Below the pieces are notes generated by a model. That model saw nothing but the letters and a program-made list of their open reading frames with translations, searched no databases and was not told the origin of the DNA. Of a stretch of 64,000 bases of DNA, positions 1-11,890 are shown in pieces (positions within the stretch are counted from its first letter, which is position 1; each line of letters starts with the position of its first letter). The stretch lies in NCBI GenBank assembly GCA_958496175.1, contig OY292274.1, forward strand, positions 10,168,001-10,232,000, given 5' to 3'. Source of the DNA: Sisyra terminalis (taxonomy: Eukaryota > Arthropoda > Insecta > Neuroptera > Sisyridae). Position numbers and translations under genes: made by a program.

Positions 1-491
1 TGTCAATGTGGTTTTCCATTAGGAAGACTTTTAGTTCTTCTTTATGTTGTGGTAAACCGTTGGCATTTCATAATCGTAGAAATTTTTGTTATTTGGAACC
101 TACAATTACTGTTTACACGTATTGGATCATTGTATTTTGTTGTATTAGTTGATTGGACATATTTTCAAAATTATCTAGAAATTTAATGAGGATTTCATTA
201 ATGCTCGAATTAGGGTCGGGATTCTAAACGATCATCAAAATATTTGAAACACATAGATTTACGGAAAAAAAAATACAACCTTCAGAATGCAAAATACATC
301 AGTAAATGATTGCTTTAAATCTATCCTCAAAAGTTTTTGTTAATAAAAACTTTTAGAATTTTTTTGTACCTATGTACTTACAAAGTAAGCTTAAAATTAC
401 TTTTCAGGATCGATTCATTATGCTAATAGCCAATTGCTTTTTCAACCCCTTGTTGCTTTCTTTATTGTAAGAAATTAAAAAATAAGAATAA
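1..491. other. AT-rich intergenic sequence, nothing recognised
   Basis: No coding frame, RNA gene or repeat terminus was recognised here. Confidence 0.5.
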
Positions 492-1322
492 TCTTCTATT
501 ATATAGAAATGAATGTTTGTCTGTATGTCCTTTATGGAATGTAAACTATGCATTTGATCATATGATGATCTCTAGTGAAGTTGTTCCACATTAGGTTTCT
601 GAGTTGGTACGACCAATTTTGGTCGTCAAAATTTGATCATCAAACTTATTTTAATTGGTAATGAAGCAACGCACGCAGGGTATAATTGGTTATAAATTGG
701 GCCCTTTAATTAAATATCTTTGTTCTTATTAAGATATAAAAAATCAGCATATCTTAAGTCAGAGGTGGCCAACCCAAATTATATTATGGATCACTTCGAA
801 AAAATTTTCAAGGTGTTCCTTTTGCGGTTCGCAGGTTGGCCACCTCTGACAACCTTTGATTTAAATAAACAATGACTGTCGTTTATCTACATATATAAAA
901 TTGTTATATTGGTTTGGGTAAATTTAAAAAACTCAAAAAGTTCTGCATCGATTAAGCTCAAATTTTGTTAAGATATGCAATCCACCCTAAAGAATGTTTT
1001 TATTTTTTTTTGCATCAGTAACATACCTGCCAGCGACCGCAAGAAAATTACTTTTTCAATGGTCAATACAATAGCTGCTAACTGCCAATACTATTGTTAT
1101 GATCGTGTAGTGAATTTTAGAGGTAAAGCAAATTTTCTCAAAACGTAATTGATAAATGTGTATCTTGAAGGTAAGTTATAATTGGTACAGCAAGGGATGC
1201 TATGGGTTGATAAGGGAGATGATTCTAATAATTCACAAGCTTTTTTTCTTAAATTCGATTTATTTATTTACAAACATTTACAACCATAGACTGGCAGGAC
1301 AATGTCTGCGGAGTTCAGCTAG
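492..1322 (+). mobile_element. Non-autonomous Helitron (copy A)
   Basis: The element starts with TC after a host A and the segment TTCTATTATATAG followed by GTTTGTCTGTATGTCC, a start typical of insect Helitrons. It ends GGAGTTCAGCTAG followed by a host T, so the 5' TC, 3' CTAG and insertion between A and T are all seen. There is no coding capacity. It carries a small hAT-type MITE at 760-848. A related copy lies in the opposite orientation at 2696-3470. The assignment as a Helitron rests on terminal features and general resemblance, not on a database match. Confidence 0.65.
760..848. mobile_element. hAT-like MITE, deletion derivative
   Basis: Terminal inverted repeats are CAGAGGTGGCCAACC on the left and GGTTGGCCACCTCTG on the right. 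The CAGAGGTGG start is characteristic of hAT-superfamily termini. The 89-bp element sits inside Helitron copy A. The larger relative at 3134-3385 sits at the equivalent place of the inverted Helitron copy. Confidence 0.65.
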
Positions 1323-2695
1323 TAATCAATAAAAATTAGAAACTTCTTATTTGTTGCCAAAAAAAAAGTATAAATTTGTCATTATCAATTAATTATTCTA
1401 GAATTTTTTTTACAAAAATTATAATTTTTATTATCGCATAGTTGTTATAAAAACCATTAGATTTACTTAACCCAAAGGTAATAATTTATCTGTAAACCAA
1501 AAGATGTTCCTGACTGGATTAGTAGATTACAATTGATGAAGCCTTAATCGAATAAAGGAGCAAAGACATTTGATTTAATACATACCAGGCAAACGAATAA
1601 GTTCTAATTGTTTAATATTTATTAACAAAATCAATTGTTGTCATCAAAGTTTGGTTTCAATTGCAAAATGCATTGAGCAAAATGTTTAGACTAAATGTTG
1701 ATTATTTTGAATATAATTTGCAAACAACATAACGTACTAGTTGCTATTCATTACGATAATCTAGAAGCTCAACTTTGCAAATATTCATTTAGCGCAACTA
1801 TATTCTCCTCCGGCTGGATTATAAATTGTTTATAATAGCATCATATGGATGCATTCATACTATTTTATTGTGGTCGCAGAGTTTATAAACGTAATGATCA
1901 TGCATGCAACCCAACAATAGCGACTTAATTTCAGATAACAATTTTTAATTTGAAAATTCAATTTAAAATAAGCAGACAGATAGAAAATGAAAATACCATA
2001 CAAATCGTACGTGATAAAATATTTGTCGTGAATTTGATCTCGACTTGTGTAATCATACAAGAATAATTTGTCAAAGGAAAAAAGAGGAATATATGTGCAT
2101 TGTAATCGTGTTTCGTTTCTGTATTGTTTCAAACGTTACAAATGAAACAGTGCAATTGTATGAATTGCACAAAATAAGGTGGATGAATTTCACTTCGTGT
2201 GCATATAAAAAGAAATTGAGGAAATCCAGTGCAGTGTTTTATGACATTTTAAAAACATTTCAAATTTTATACAATTTAAAAGTCTTAAATTGTGTTGGAT
2301 TACTTGAAATGAAAAGTTTATTTTAATAAAATATTTCATATGTGAGTATATATTGTGAGTATATATATTAGTGAGTATATATAAGTGAGTAAATATTTCA
2401 TATCAGTATGACAATACCTGTCATAGACCCTTAAATGCAAAGGAATTAAAAATAAAAGTCTAATAAAATAAATAAAAATTCTATAGTGATTAAGTTTTCT
2501 TCAAGTACAATACAATTTTTTCTCAGCAATGATTTATCCAATTTGAATGTAATATGTATATTTATATAGCTTTTTAAGGGCAATATTAGTCGCCAGTGCC
2601 ATAAGTCTGTTCCCAACAGTTATGTTTGATAATGGTCTATATGAATCAACAGCGCTGGGTTGAAGTTATTCAAGCTTTTTGGGATTTATTAAATA
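1323..2695. other. Intergenic AT-rich sequence with a short minisatellite
   Basis: There is no convincing gene. The 93-aa open frame at 2045-2326 has no recognisable features. At 2341-2395 four degenerate copies of a GTGAGTATATA unit occur in tandem. Confidence 0.5.
2341..2395. repeat. GTGAGTATATA tandem repeat
   Basis: Four imperfect units of about 11-18 bp follow one another: GTGAGTATATATT, GTGAGTATATATATTA, GTGAGTATATATAA and GTGAGTAAAT. Confidence 0.7.
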
Positions 2696-3470
2696 CTAGC
2701 TGAACCCAGCAGACGTTGTCTTGCCAGCCTATGGTTGTAAATAAATAAATTGAATTTAGCAAAAAAAGCTTATGAATTATTACAATCACCTCCCGTAACA
2801 ATCCGCAATATCCCTCACTGTACCAATTATAACTTACTTTCAAGATATACGTTTATCAAATACGTTTGGAGAAAATTTGCTCTACCTTTAAAAATCACTG
2901 CACCATCATAGCAATGCAATATTGACAGTTAGCTGCTATTGTATTGGTTGTTGAAAAAACCGTTTTCTTGCGATCGCAGGTAAAAAACAATCTTTGATTG
3001 TATATTATGACAAAATTTGGGCTAAATCTATGATAATTTTTTTTATTTTTTGAAATCTACATATACCAACACCACAATTTTATCTATGTAGATTAAAGAT
3101 AGATTATTCATTGTTTATTTAAAAAAGAGGTTGTCAAAGGTAGCCAACCCGCGAACCACAAAAGGCACCTTTGATAATTTTTTCGATTTGCGATATGCAT
3201 CAGGCTTTCATAAAATGAATACCTTTTATAATGACCAAATTGGTGAAAACCGAAATATTAAAATAATTACAGTGGATCTAAATTTAATATGGAGAATTTG
3301 AGATATTACTTCAAAAGAGGCTCCTGGAGTTATAATGCATTTCCGAAGTGGCCCGCAATATCATTTGTATAGGCCACCCCTGATTTCATGTATGCTGATT
3401 GTTTGATATCTTTTAAAAGAACATAGATTTTTAATTAAAGAATCCAATTTTTATCCAATTAATGGGTGTC
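2696..3470 (-). mobile_element. Non-autonomous Helitron (copy A', inverted)
   Basis: Read on the minus strand, the 3' end is at 2696-2699 (CTAG) preceded by a TCTGCTGGGTTCAG-like end, matching copy A at 492-1322. Shared internal blocks include the segment around ACCTGCGATCGCAAGAAAAC and the block flanking the hAT MITE. The 5' (right) end is not identifiable and appears truncated near 3470. Confidence 0.55.
3134..3385. mobile_element. hAT-like MITE, longer copy
   Basis: The termini CAAAGGTAGCCAACCC and GGCCACCCCTG resemble those of the MITE at 760-848. It is about 250 bp against 89 bp, so the other is an internal deletion derivative. Termini are decayed. Confidence 0.5.
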
Positions 3471-3781
3471 CATTTATTAAGTTTATTCGGCCTTAAATAG
3501 GCAACCTTTTCTTCCGAAGAGAAATTAATTGAACTTAATTACAAAGTTTCTATCAAATCACTAAAGCTGTCTTTAAATTGGAATCATAAATGAAATCAGA
3601 ATAAATTATTACTACAACAATTTAGATTAGACTTGTTTGTGACCTTTATACTTTTATTTTGTAGCGAAACACTAAGATGTACCTGAAAACAAAAGTATTA
3701 TTGAAGTTGATAAACCTGTTCTTCAATTGTACGATAGAATTCAGGTAGACAAATATTTAAGTTCAATTTTATCAACCTTTG
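3471..3781. other. Intergenic AT-rich sequence, nothing recognised
   Basis: No feature seen. Confidence 0.5.
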
Positions 3782-4357
3782 TACCATACGTGTAAAGATT
3801 TCCCATTGAAAATACACGAAAACTCTGATTTTTTATTTTTAAATTTCTATATCTCAGCGGCATTTCAAGGGATCGCTTTTACCGAAAATGGTTTTTTATC
3901 AGAATTAAACGCTCTACAAAAGTGCCCATTGCAACAAAGGCGTAACTCACACCGGTGAGGTAGTACGGGCCACTGAACCTGATTTTTCCGTAAAATTCGC
4001 GTTTTTTTTGCATTTATCTAGTAAATAACAAGAGCTACGGAAAAATTATAAATGAAACACTTGTAGAGAATTTGATTTCCTACAAAAAAGTTCTTGTAGA
4101 CCAAATCGCGAAAATCAACATCAAACGAGATATTAAGCCTTGAATTTTATGGAAAAATCAGGTTCAGTGGCCTGTACTACCTCACCGGTGTGAGTTACGA
4201 CTTTGTCGCAATGGGCACTTTTGTAGAACGTTTAATTCTGAGAAAAAATCATCTTCGGTGAAAGCGATCCCATGAAATGCCGCTGAGATATAGAAATTTA
4301 AAAATAAAAAATCAGAGTTACCGTGTATTTTCAATGGGAAATCTTTACACGTATTGG
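3782..4357. mobile_element. Foldback element, ~210-bp inverted arms
   Basis: The left arm starts near ATACGTGTAAAGATTTCCCA and the right arm ends with its near-perfect reverse complement before 4357. The arms share the landmarks CTCAGCGGCATTTCA, AAGTGCCCATTGC and CACACCGGTGAGGTAGTAC. The spacer is about 150 bp. A transcript would fold into a long hairpin. No coding capacity and no target duplication were recognised. Confidence 0.8.
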
Positions 4358-4380
4358 TCGAGGACTTAAAATTAATATTA

Positions 4381-4440
4381 AAGGCTCAAACTCTCAGGGA
4401 ATTTTTTTTTTGGTATTTCCAACAAAATTTCACGATGGGA
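4381..4440. repeat. Remnant resembling the arm end of the ~1-kb hairpin family
   Basis: The stretch from GGCTCAAACTCTCAGGGAAT through TTTCCAACAAAATTTC resembles the right arm end of the hairpin elements at 28200-28260 and 41175-41225 (AGCTT..ACTTTCACAGGATTTT, then TTTCCAACAATATTT). It is only about 60 bp, so this is tentative. Confidence 0.35.
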
Positions 4441-4479
4441 CCAAAAAAAGTCAAAAAAAAAATCACCCTAATATACAAT

Positions 4480-4798
4480 ATAGCTGATCCCCGTGAATTC
4501 ATCTACGTAATGTAGGGGAAGATTATATTTTCTTTTCAAATTTGTTATTTGTACTGGTATATGAACATTTTTATTTCTCTTATTTCTTTTACGAAAAACA
4601 TAATCTTACTTAAAAACACTATTTTGTCGACTTTAAAAAGATACATTTAATAAACTGAAAATTTAATATAGCCTATGTTCAACGGAGATAGTGTAGCTTC
4701 CCAATAGTGAAAGAATTTTTCAAATCGGTCAAGTAGTTTCAGAGCCTATTCAATGCAAACAAACAATCAAATCTTTCCTCTTTATATTATTAGAGTAG
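4480..4798 (-). mobile_element. Short non-autonomous Helitron
   Basis: On the minus strand it begins near 4798 with AATATAAAGAGGAAAGATTT and continues with the insect-Helitron block that includes AGGCTCTGAAACTACTTGAC. It ends near 4480 with a GGGGATCAGCTA-type terminus, the same 3' end as the larger Helitrons at 8334 and 11890. About 320 bp, no coding capacity. Confidence 0.6.
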
Positions 4799-6115
4799 AT
4801 CATCAATTATTTTCTAGTTCAGTTTCCTACTATCCAAATCCAATGAGCTTTTCAATAAAATTATATGTTATGAAAATTTTGAATAGTCTTTATTTTATTT
4901 TTTGTTTTTACATAAAAATCATGATAAAGTACAATTATTCATTGTGAATAAAAACAAGAAACAAAGGCAAAGATGCAAAAGAATGGCTTTGTGAGTGGTA
5001 GGACTAGGACATAACAAGGACTTTAAGTAGAGTTTTCCTGTTGGAATTGCATGAGTCGTGTTTCAACTAATTACAAGTAGGCACCAAGTCGACATAAGAG
5101 TCTGTTGTCACAGAGCTGTAGGCTTTCTCATTCTCAACAAAAGAAAAAAAAAAAAAGAAAAAAAGAAAAAAAGTATAATTTGTCTCGACCTTTTGATATT
5201 TGAAACATTGTATGTTACCATGAATTTTCTTCCGTGTTTTCTCTATTTTACAATGCATGAAATTGAATTAGGCTACGAGATAAAGAAAACTCAAAGAATA
5301 TCAAACTCAAAATACATAGTACTTCACAATTTTCTGCTAGTGACTTTCTTCTTTCCACGTTTATTAAATTTCCACGATAAATTCTACGATAGAATTGAAA
5401 TGATTAAAAATACATTTGGTATCTTTTTTTTTGTGAAAACTACAAACGTCAAATGCAGAATATTTTTAAATAACATTTAAAGCCCAAATAATGGTATTAC
5501 TATCGAAATTAAATGTTTTATTGTAAACAAACAAATAAAATTAAAAAGCATCGACAATGTACCATTGGAAAATAAACAATTATTTGTAAAGCTTTTAGTC
5601 GGGATTGATTCGTTTTCAAATTATGATATACTTTTTTATGGCTTTTAATATTATCTATTAATTAATTAAATATAATAAAATAAATATTTATTTATTCATT
5701 TTATTTATTTCACGGAATTTTAAAAGTTAGCTTTAGAACTTTGTGTAAAAAAGATTTTTAGTGTATTTTTAAATGCAAAAACTGACTCAAAAGTTTCATT
5801 GTTTCCAATTAATAATGTTAGAGTTATTAGTAACTACTTTTCAGTAGTTTTTGAGGAAAAACACTTCAAATTAATTTTCAAGGCAAGTGATGCAATTCTA
5901 TTATAATTTGATAAATAAAAGCAGTGCTAAATTCAATTTTTGAACTTTTTGTGTGCCTACCATTTTTATCATTTTCTGAACATATATCCTCGTCTATAAA
6001 TTTATTTTTTTTTATTCAAATTTTAAACCATTTTTGACCAATTGCTAATGATTTACGCAAAAGATTGAGTTTCATATTATATATTTCTGATCTCTTTTCT
6101 GTGAAAAATTGATTG
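4799..6115. other. Intergenic AT-rich sequence
   Basis: A purine-rich AAAAAGAAAAAAAG tract lies at about 5140-5173. The 140-aa open frame at 5058-5480 is low-complexity and shows no domain. No gene is supported. Confidence 0.5.
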
Positions 6116-8334
6116 CCTTTACTGATATATAAAATTCTTACGTTTGTCTGTACATTTCGATTTTGAACCAATTTTAGGGTACATATTTGTTCAAGAAGCC
6201 CTTATTCCAAATTTAACATTTTTAAAATTTTTATCTGTCTGTGCGAATTTAATGAAGTTTGGTATGAAGATACAACATAATTTCCCACACATGATAGGAT
6301 ATTTATCATTCCTTAAAAATAATAAGGAAATACATTCCATAGGGATGAAACAAAAAAAAAATACTTTAGACAGGCGAGTTATATATCATTGAAAAGGTAA
6401 TTAAAAGTTAAAAAATAATCTGTAAAAATATTTATAGTTGAACTGATAAAAAGCACAGTAAGTTCAATTTTAATTTTAAAAAATTAACCGTTTGAAATAT
6501 AAACATTTATATATACAAATAACATACTTACTTATCTGACATTCTGATGTTCCTCATTAAGAAGAAGTGGGTTCAAATCTTACAGGAAACTTTTTTTTAC
6601 AAAATTGTTGTAAATAGACCCTTAGAGCTCAATAAGGAAATATAAACGAAAAATGTAATAGTTGTAGTAGTAATGATAATAATAATAATAATAATAATAA
6701 AATTTAAAGTAAATACGTCTATAAAACCGTGCATACATAAAATACTGTATTTGTATACCCCCTCTGACTCATAAAATTTTAATATTCGATGTATTCCTTA
6801 TAAGAAGTAGACATTTGGTAAGAATTTTTTTTTAATTCCTACCCTAAAAGAGTAAAAGGGGTGACTAAGTTTTTATGAGAAAATGTCGCGTTAACCAACA
6901 ATCGAAATTTTGAATTTAAAAAGTATAATTAATAAACAAATAGGTAATTTGTTTTTTAATTTCTTAATTCTGCTTAAAAGCATTAAGGGAGCAATTTTTA
7001 TCATATATTAAATTAACAATTTAAATATACAATTTTCTAAACTATCTTTTTTTCGGTATTTAGAAAAATTTGAAAACCAATTATTGTTATTGAAAATAAA
7101 TAATATATTCTAATTTACTTCCGCGCGTTCTATCTATTTCCAACAATTTTGTATGTACAACATCCAAATGTGTGAAATCGAATTGCTTTTTAGTCATGAT
7201 AATCAAACTAAGAAAGTCAAAATTTTTCGTTTTACATTGTATTTTCCAATATAAATGCATTTTGTGTCGATGAAATTTGGAAAGTTCTTTCCTTATACGA
7301 TGCAGGCATATAATAAGAAACGGTTTCTGATAATTCCTCCCCTAAAAGAGTGAAAAATGGTGGCAAAGTTTGTACGGTATAACGTCTAATAAACAATCGA
7401 AATTTTAAATTTCATAACCAAAGTATCGTTATTAACGAAAAGTAATTACCATTTATTATAACACAAACTTGGTTTATTATTAGAAACAAAAACTTGGGGT
7501 CTGCTTGAAAATTTAAACTCTGATATATATATCTGAAAATGGTTATGTTAAGTTTATAAGTGAGCATCAAGTTTTTTGGCTTTCACATATTGTAAACCTG
7601 AAAATCCAAAATACGTATTCACAAAAAAATACATTAGCGAGCGAATATCAAGTAGCGATAAATTCGGTGAACTAAAAGAAAATGGTTTAATTATAGAGTA
7701 GAAATTCAGATATCTTAATAATAAGTGCATAGATACACAATGGTTAATGGTTATACTTGATTATGGAGGAACTGGGTTTCGTGCGAGTGAACAAATTTTG
7801 ATTTCGCGGTAGTTTTGTACATTGTAGTAGTGTTATAGTTTTGAGAAAATGGTTCATTCAGGAGTCGAGACAATTAAATGGGATTTCTACTAATATTGAA
7901 AAATGTAGACCCTTAACTTCTGTTAATTTGACGCGATTGTTTTGATTACTTTTTACTGTTTTAAATCATAATTAAGACCGACCTAATTGAACTTGACGAT
8001 ATTTTTTTATGTTTAGATGCTGATTGATTTATGGATTATTGGTTCACGCTAGGTATACGCAATTGAACATACTCTTTTTTATAAATGTTTTCTGAAAATT
8101 AATTGATCATTACATACAAATATTTTATTCTAAGCAACAGTTTATTTAAATGTGTCTTTTTAAAATTGACTAAATAGCGTTTTAAAGTATGATTTTGTTT
8201 TTCGTAAAAGAAATAAGAAAAATAAAAATGTTCATATACCATTACAAATAGCAAATCTAAAAAGAAAATATAATCTACGTTATATATACGTTATATACCT
8301 ACGTTACGCAGACGAAATCGCGGGGATCTGCTAG
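6116..8334 (+). mobile_element. Helitron-like element (2.2 kb), copy H1
   Basis: The start (ACTGATATATAAAATTCTTA, then CGTTTGTCTGT) and the end (CGAAATCGCGGGGATCTG followed by CTAG/T) match those of the copies at 10551-11890 and 45884-48618. A degenerate tRNA-like block with a B-box GGGTTCAAATCTTAC lies near 6525-6592. No intact Rep/helicase gene is visible, so it is non-autonomous. A (TAA/ATA)n microsatellite lies at about 6675-6700. Confidence 0.7.
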
Positions 8335-9528
8335 TACATAATAATTCTTACATAAGTTTTCATGTAAAATCCGTAATTTAAAAAAAAATCTTGGTTTTTT
8401 TAGTTGAGCCGAACTTCAAAGGATTTTTTTTCCTCGATCACTACATTTATTTAGAAAATGACATGAGGTTAAAAAATATCTATTTTTATTACATTTAATA
8501 AAAAAAAAATCAAATGATAAAATTGCATAGTTTATATAGAAATGTTGTTGCATTCATTTTTTCACTGCATTGAAATATGACGTAATTGTCACCAGCTGTG
8601 CATGTGACGTAGGGGGTGAGTTCTTTGTGTTCTCATGTGTTATTAGAGGGTGGTAACGTACACATTATGGGGTGATGCTTCTTACAAACAACCCTTACAA
8701 GGCTCTAGGCGACAACAATGTACAAGTAAAGGGGTACAGACTTGCAAAAACTTGAAAAAAACATGAAGGGAGGCCGTGTCAGTCCAGTAACAAATGAGTC
8801 GACGACGAACAACTTTGTGACTTCATAATAATTTCTACTATTTGAAAAATCTTCAAAGACGTTAGTTTTTAAACAAAACTATTGAAATTGTGTCTGGAAA
8901 GTAGTAGCGAGATGATTTTTTTTCTTGATTACTATGCTTTGAAAATCTCAACCACTTTGATAAATGATGACGACATCCGAAACTAATGAAATGCTTTTGA
9001 ATAAAATCTATGAATCTGACCAATTTGCATAAACGGTTGTGGCATAAATTAAAGCTTTTGTAAGTGAATCACATGACCCATAAATTTTGTTGTTTTCATG
9101 GTATTTTCATGTGTAGACAGAGCCTAACTACAGGGGGGTGTATGGGAGAATTTTTCCCTTTTCTGCAGTATGACACGAGTTTCTTATCGCAAGATGCGAC
9201 AATCGTCCTATGAACGATATGTTCTACTATAAAAGCACATTAGATACCATGGAATGTGCGTGTAGACTTCCATTTTGTTGTCAATGACACATTAATGTGG
9301 AATAGAATGAGAACACGTGACCCATTCCGAAACTGAAATAAACTCTTTTTATATCCTTTGAAACGAGAATAAATACAATTTTATTTGGTTTTGATTCCTT
9401 GATGTCCTCCTTAATTTCTTTTATGGTATTTCAATAAGAAAAAAATCAAAATTTAAATCGTTTCACTAAGCTGTTAAATTTTGGAATAATAAATTTTCAT
9501 TGGATGATTTTTTTTATAGCAAGCATAA
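8335..9528. other. Intergenic sequence, nothing recognised
   Basis: Part of this stretch (about 8580-9320) is less AT-rich than its surroundings, but no frame, exon or repeat terminus could be identified. Confidence 0.45.
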
Positions 9529-9807
9529 ATGGTTGCTGAAACTCTGGGAATACTTTGCAGCTTTAGTTTTGTTTTTAAAATTTTAAAAAACACAGCACAT
9601 GTTGCAGGAAACTTAAGAAATCAGTTGAAATTTCAAATCTTAAAATTGCCTGAAAAAATTATAAAGACTTATCGTGTCTTGGAAATCATTTACCAGGAAA
9701 AAAATTATTGTGTCATTGAAAAACAAACTACTTCGAAAAAAGGCCGTTATAGTTCCGATATAGAGCTATGGGATCGAATTGTGGACTTGAGTCAGCAAAT
9801 AAAGTAG
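9529..9807 (+). CDS. Unrecognised 92-codon open frame
   Basis: An ATG-initiated frame of 92 codons follows a pyrimidine-rich AG (TTTTTTTTATAG), which could be a splice acceptor. The translation is rich in Lys, Leu and Ile, has no signal peptide apart from a weak hydrophobic N-terminus (residues 5-18), and contains no motif I know. In a strongly AT-rich region a 92-codon frame is only slightly unusual. It may be chance or a decayed transposon piece. Confidence 0.15.
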   Translation: MVAETLGILCSFSFVFKILKNTAHVAGNLRNQLKFQILKLPEKIIKTYRVLEIIYQEKNYCVIEKQTTSKKGRYSSDIELWDRIVDLSQQIK

Positions 9808-10550
9808 TGCAATGATCCAAAAATGTTAGTCCAAAATTTTACGCGATGTTGCATCCTACGATACGCTGCATAATGACAAAAATATGTGAATTAAGGAAAT
9901 TTAAGACATGAATATGTAAAAGAAAAAAGATATCTTCACATCAATGTGAAAGTTTTACAACTAAAAAATGGAGCTTAATTCAAAAACTTAGGAAATATCT
10001 GCACCACAAATAAACAAGCTAGCTTTAGTGAAAATTAAATTTAGCAGCGAGAAAAACTTTAGATAGGAAAATTGAAACTTAATCTTGGGATTTAGTTGCT
10101 TTAATCTTAGGTGTGGAATGTAACAATATATCGATCGGAAACTAGACCTTTTAAAAAGAACATATTGAGTACTTGGAGAACTTTGAAATGTGTTGAGAAC
10201 TTTTGAATCACAAATGTTGAAGCTTTGAGAAAATATAACGAATAAAAAAACTATAATCACTGTGATGATGACAAGAAAAAAAGGTTTTTAGATTGGTTAT
10301 ATCATCAAAAAAAAAAAAAAAATTATTCATATTTGGTGATGAAAAAACAATATTAGAGTTCCCAAGAATAACCCTAATCTAGGGATAGAAACAGCAATCA
10401 TTGTAGGGAAGAATTTAACAACGTTGGAAACTAAATTAACGTCAGACAGAAAAAAAAAACGAATTATATACTTACTTCAGAAAAATATTCACCAAACACA
10501 AAAAGAAATATGAGCTTAAGATTTTTCATTTCCGATAGAAAAACATAATA
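9808..10550. other. Intergenic AT-rich sequence, nothing recognised
   Basis: No feature seen; a poly-A run occurs near 10308-10321. Confidence 0.5.
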
Positions 10551-11890
10551 TCTATACTAATATATAAAATTCTTACGTCTGTCTGATTTGTAAACTTACA
10601 AGTGTAGATTAATTGGAGGAAATAAAGTTTTATTATTATTATTACGTCTGTCTGTGCATTTCGATTTTGAACTCAATTTTAGAGTAAATATTTGTTTCAA
10701 GAAGCCCTTATTCCAATTTAACATTTTTAAAATTATTGTCTGTCTGTCTGTGTGTCCCGATTTAACTAAAGAACGGAACAACCGAATTTAATGAAATTTG
10801 GTTATAAAATACAACACAATTTCCCACACATGTAAGACTACTTATCATTCCTTAAAAATTATAAAGGAAGGTGTTCCCTAGGGATGAAACAAAAAAAATT
10901 TACTTTAGACAGGCAAGTTTTACATCATTGGAAAAGTAGTTAAAAGTTAGAAAATAATTTGTAAAAATTATTTTAGTTGAACTGATAAAAAGCACAGTAA
11001 ATTTAATTTAAAGTCTTAAAAATTGCCTCTTTGAAATATAATCGTTTATATATGTAAAACACATAAATGATTCTGAAATTCTGATAGATATATATGAAAA
11101 CGGTTAAGTTAAGTTTATATGTGAGCATTCAGTTTTTTGGCTATCACATATTGTAATCTTGAAAATCCGAAATACTTATTCACAAATAAATACATTACTG
11201 AGCGAATATCGAATAGCGATAAATTCGGCGAACTAAAAGAAAATGGTTTAAATATATAGTTGAAATTCAGATATCTTAATAATAAGTGCATAGATACACA
11301 GTGGTTATACTTGATGGTGGAGGAACTAGATTTCGTGCAATTGAAAAAATTTTAATTTCGCAGTAGTTTTGTGGGGACATTGCAGTAGTGTAATAGTTTT
11401 GAGAAAAAGGTTATTTCGGAAGTCGAGGCAATGAAATGGGATTTCTACTAATATTCTGAATCTATACCCTTTACTTCTATTATTTTGACCCGAGTGTTTT
11501 GATAAATTTTTACTGTCTTAAGTCTTAATTATGGCCGACTTTATTGAACTTGATGATTGTATATACATACTGAATAATTTATGGATTATTTGGTTCACGG
11601 CAGGTATACCTACCGGAGGTATACGCAATTGAACATACTTTTTTTAGATATTTTTAAATATTTTTTTGAAAATTAATTGATCATTACTTACAACTATTTT
11701 ATTCTAAGCAACAGTTTATTTAAATGTGTCTTTGTAAAGTTGACTAACTAGTGTTTTTAAGTATGATTATGTTTTTCGTAAAAGAAATAAGAAAAATAAA
11801 AAATTTTATATACCACAACAAATAGCAAATCTAAAAAGAAAATATAATCTACACCTACGTTACGTAGGCGAAGTCGCGGGGATCAGCTAG
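10551..11890 (+). mobile_element. Helitron-like element (1.34 kb), copy H2
   Basis: The cleanest copy. It starts TCTATACTAATATATAAAAT directly after a host A (10550) and ends GCGGGGATCAGCTAG directly before a host T (11891). This is the expected Helitron 5'-TC, 3'-CTAG and AT target structure. A small insertion with a TTA microsatellite interrupts it at about 10583-10643. There is no coding frame, so movement would need enzymes supplied in trans. Confidence 0.8.

Noticed and set aside
5058..5480. 140-codon open frame
   Set aside because: It is low-complexity (Lys- and Phe-rich), spans a poly-purine tract and has no domain; AT-rich chance is the simpler explanation.
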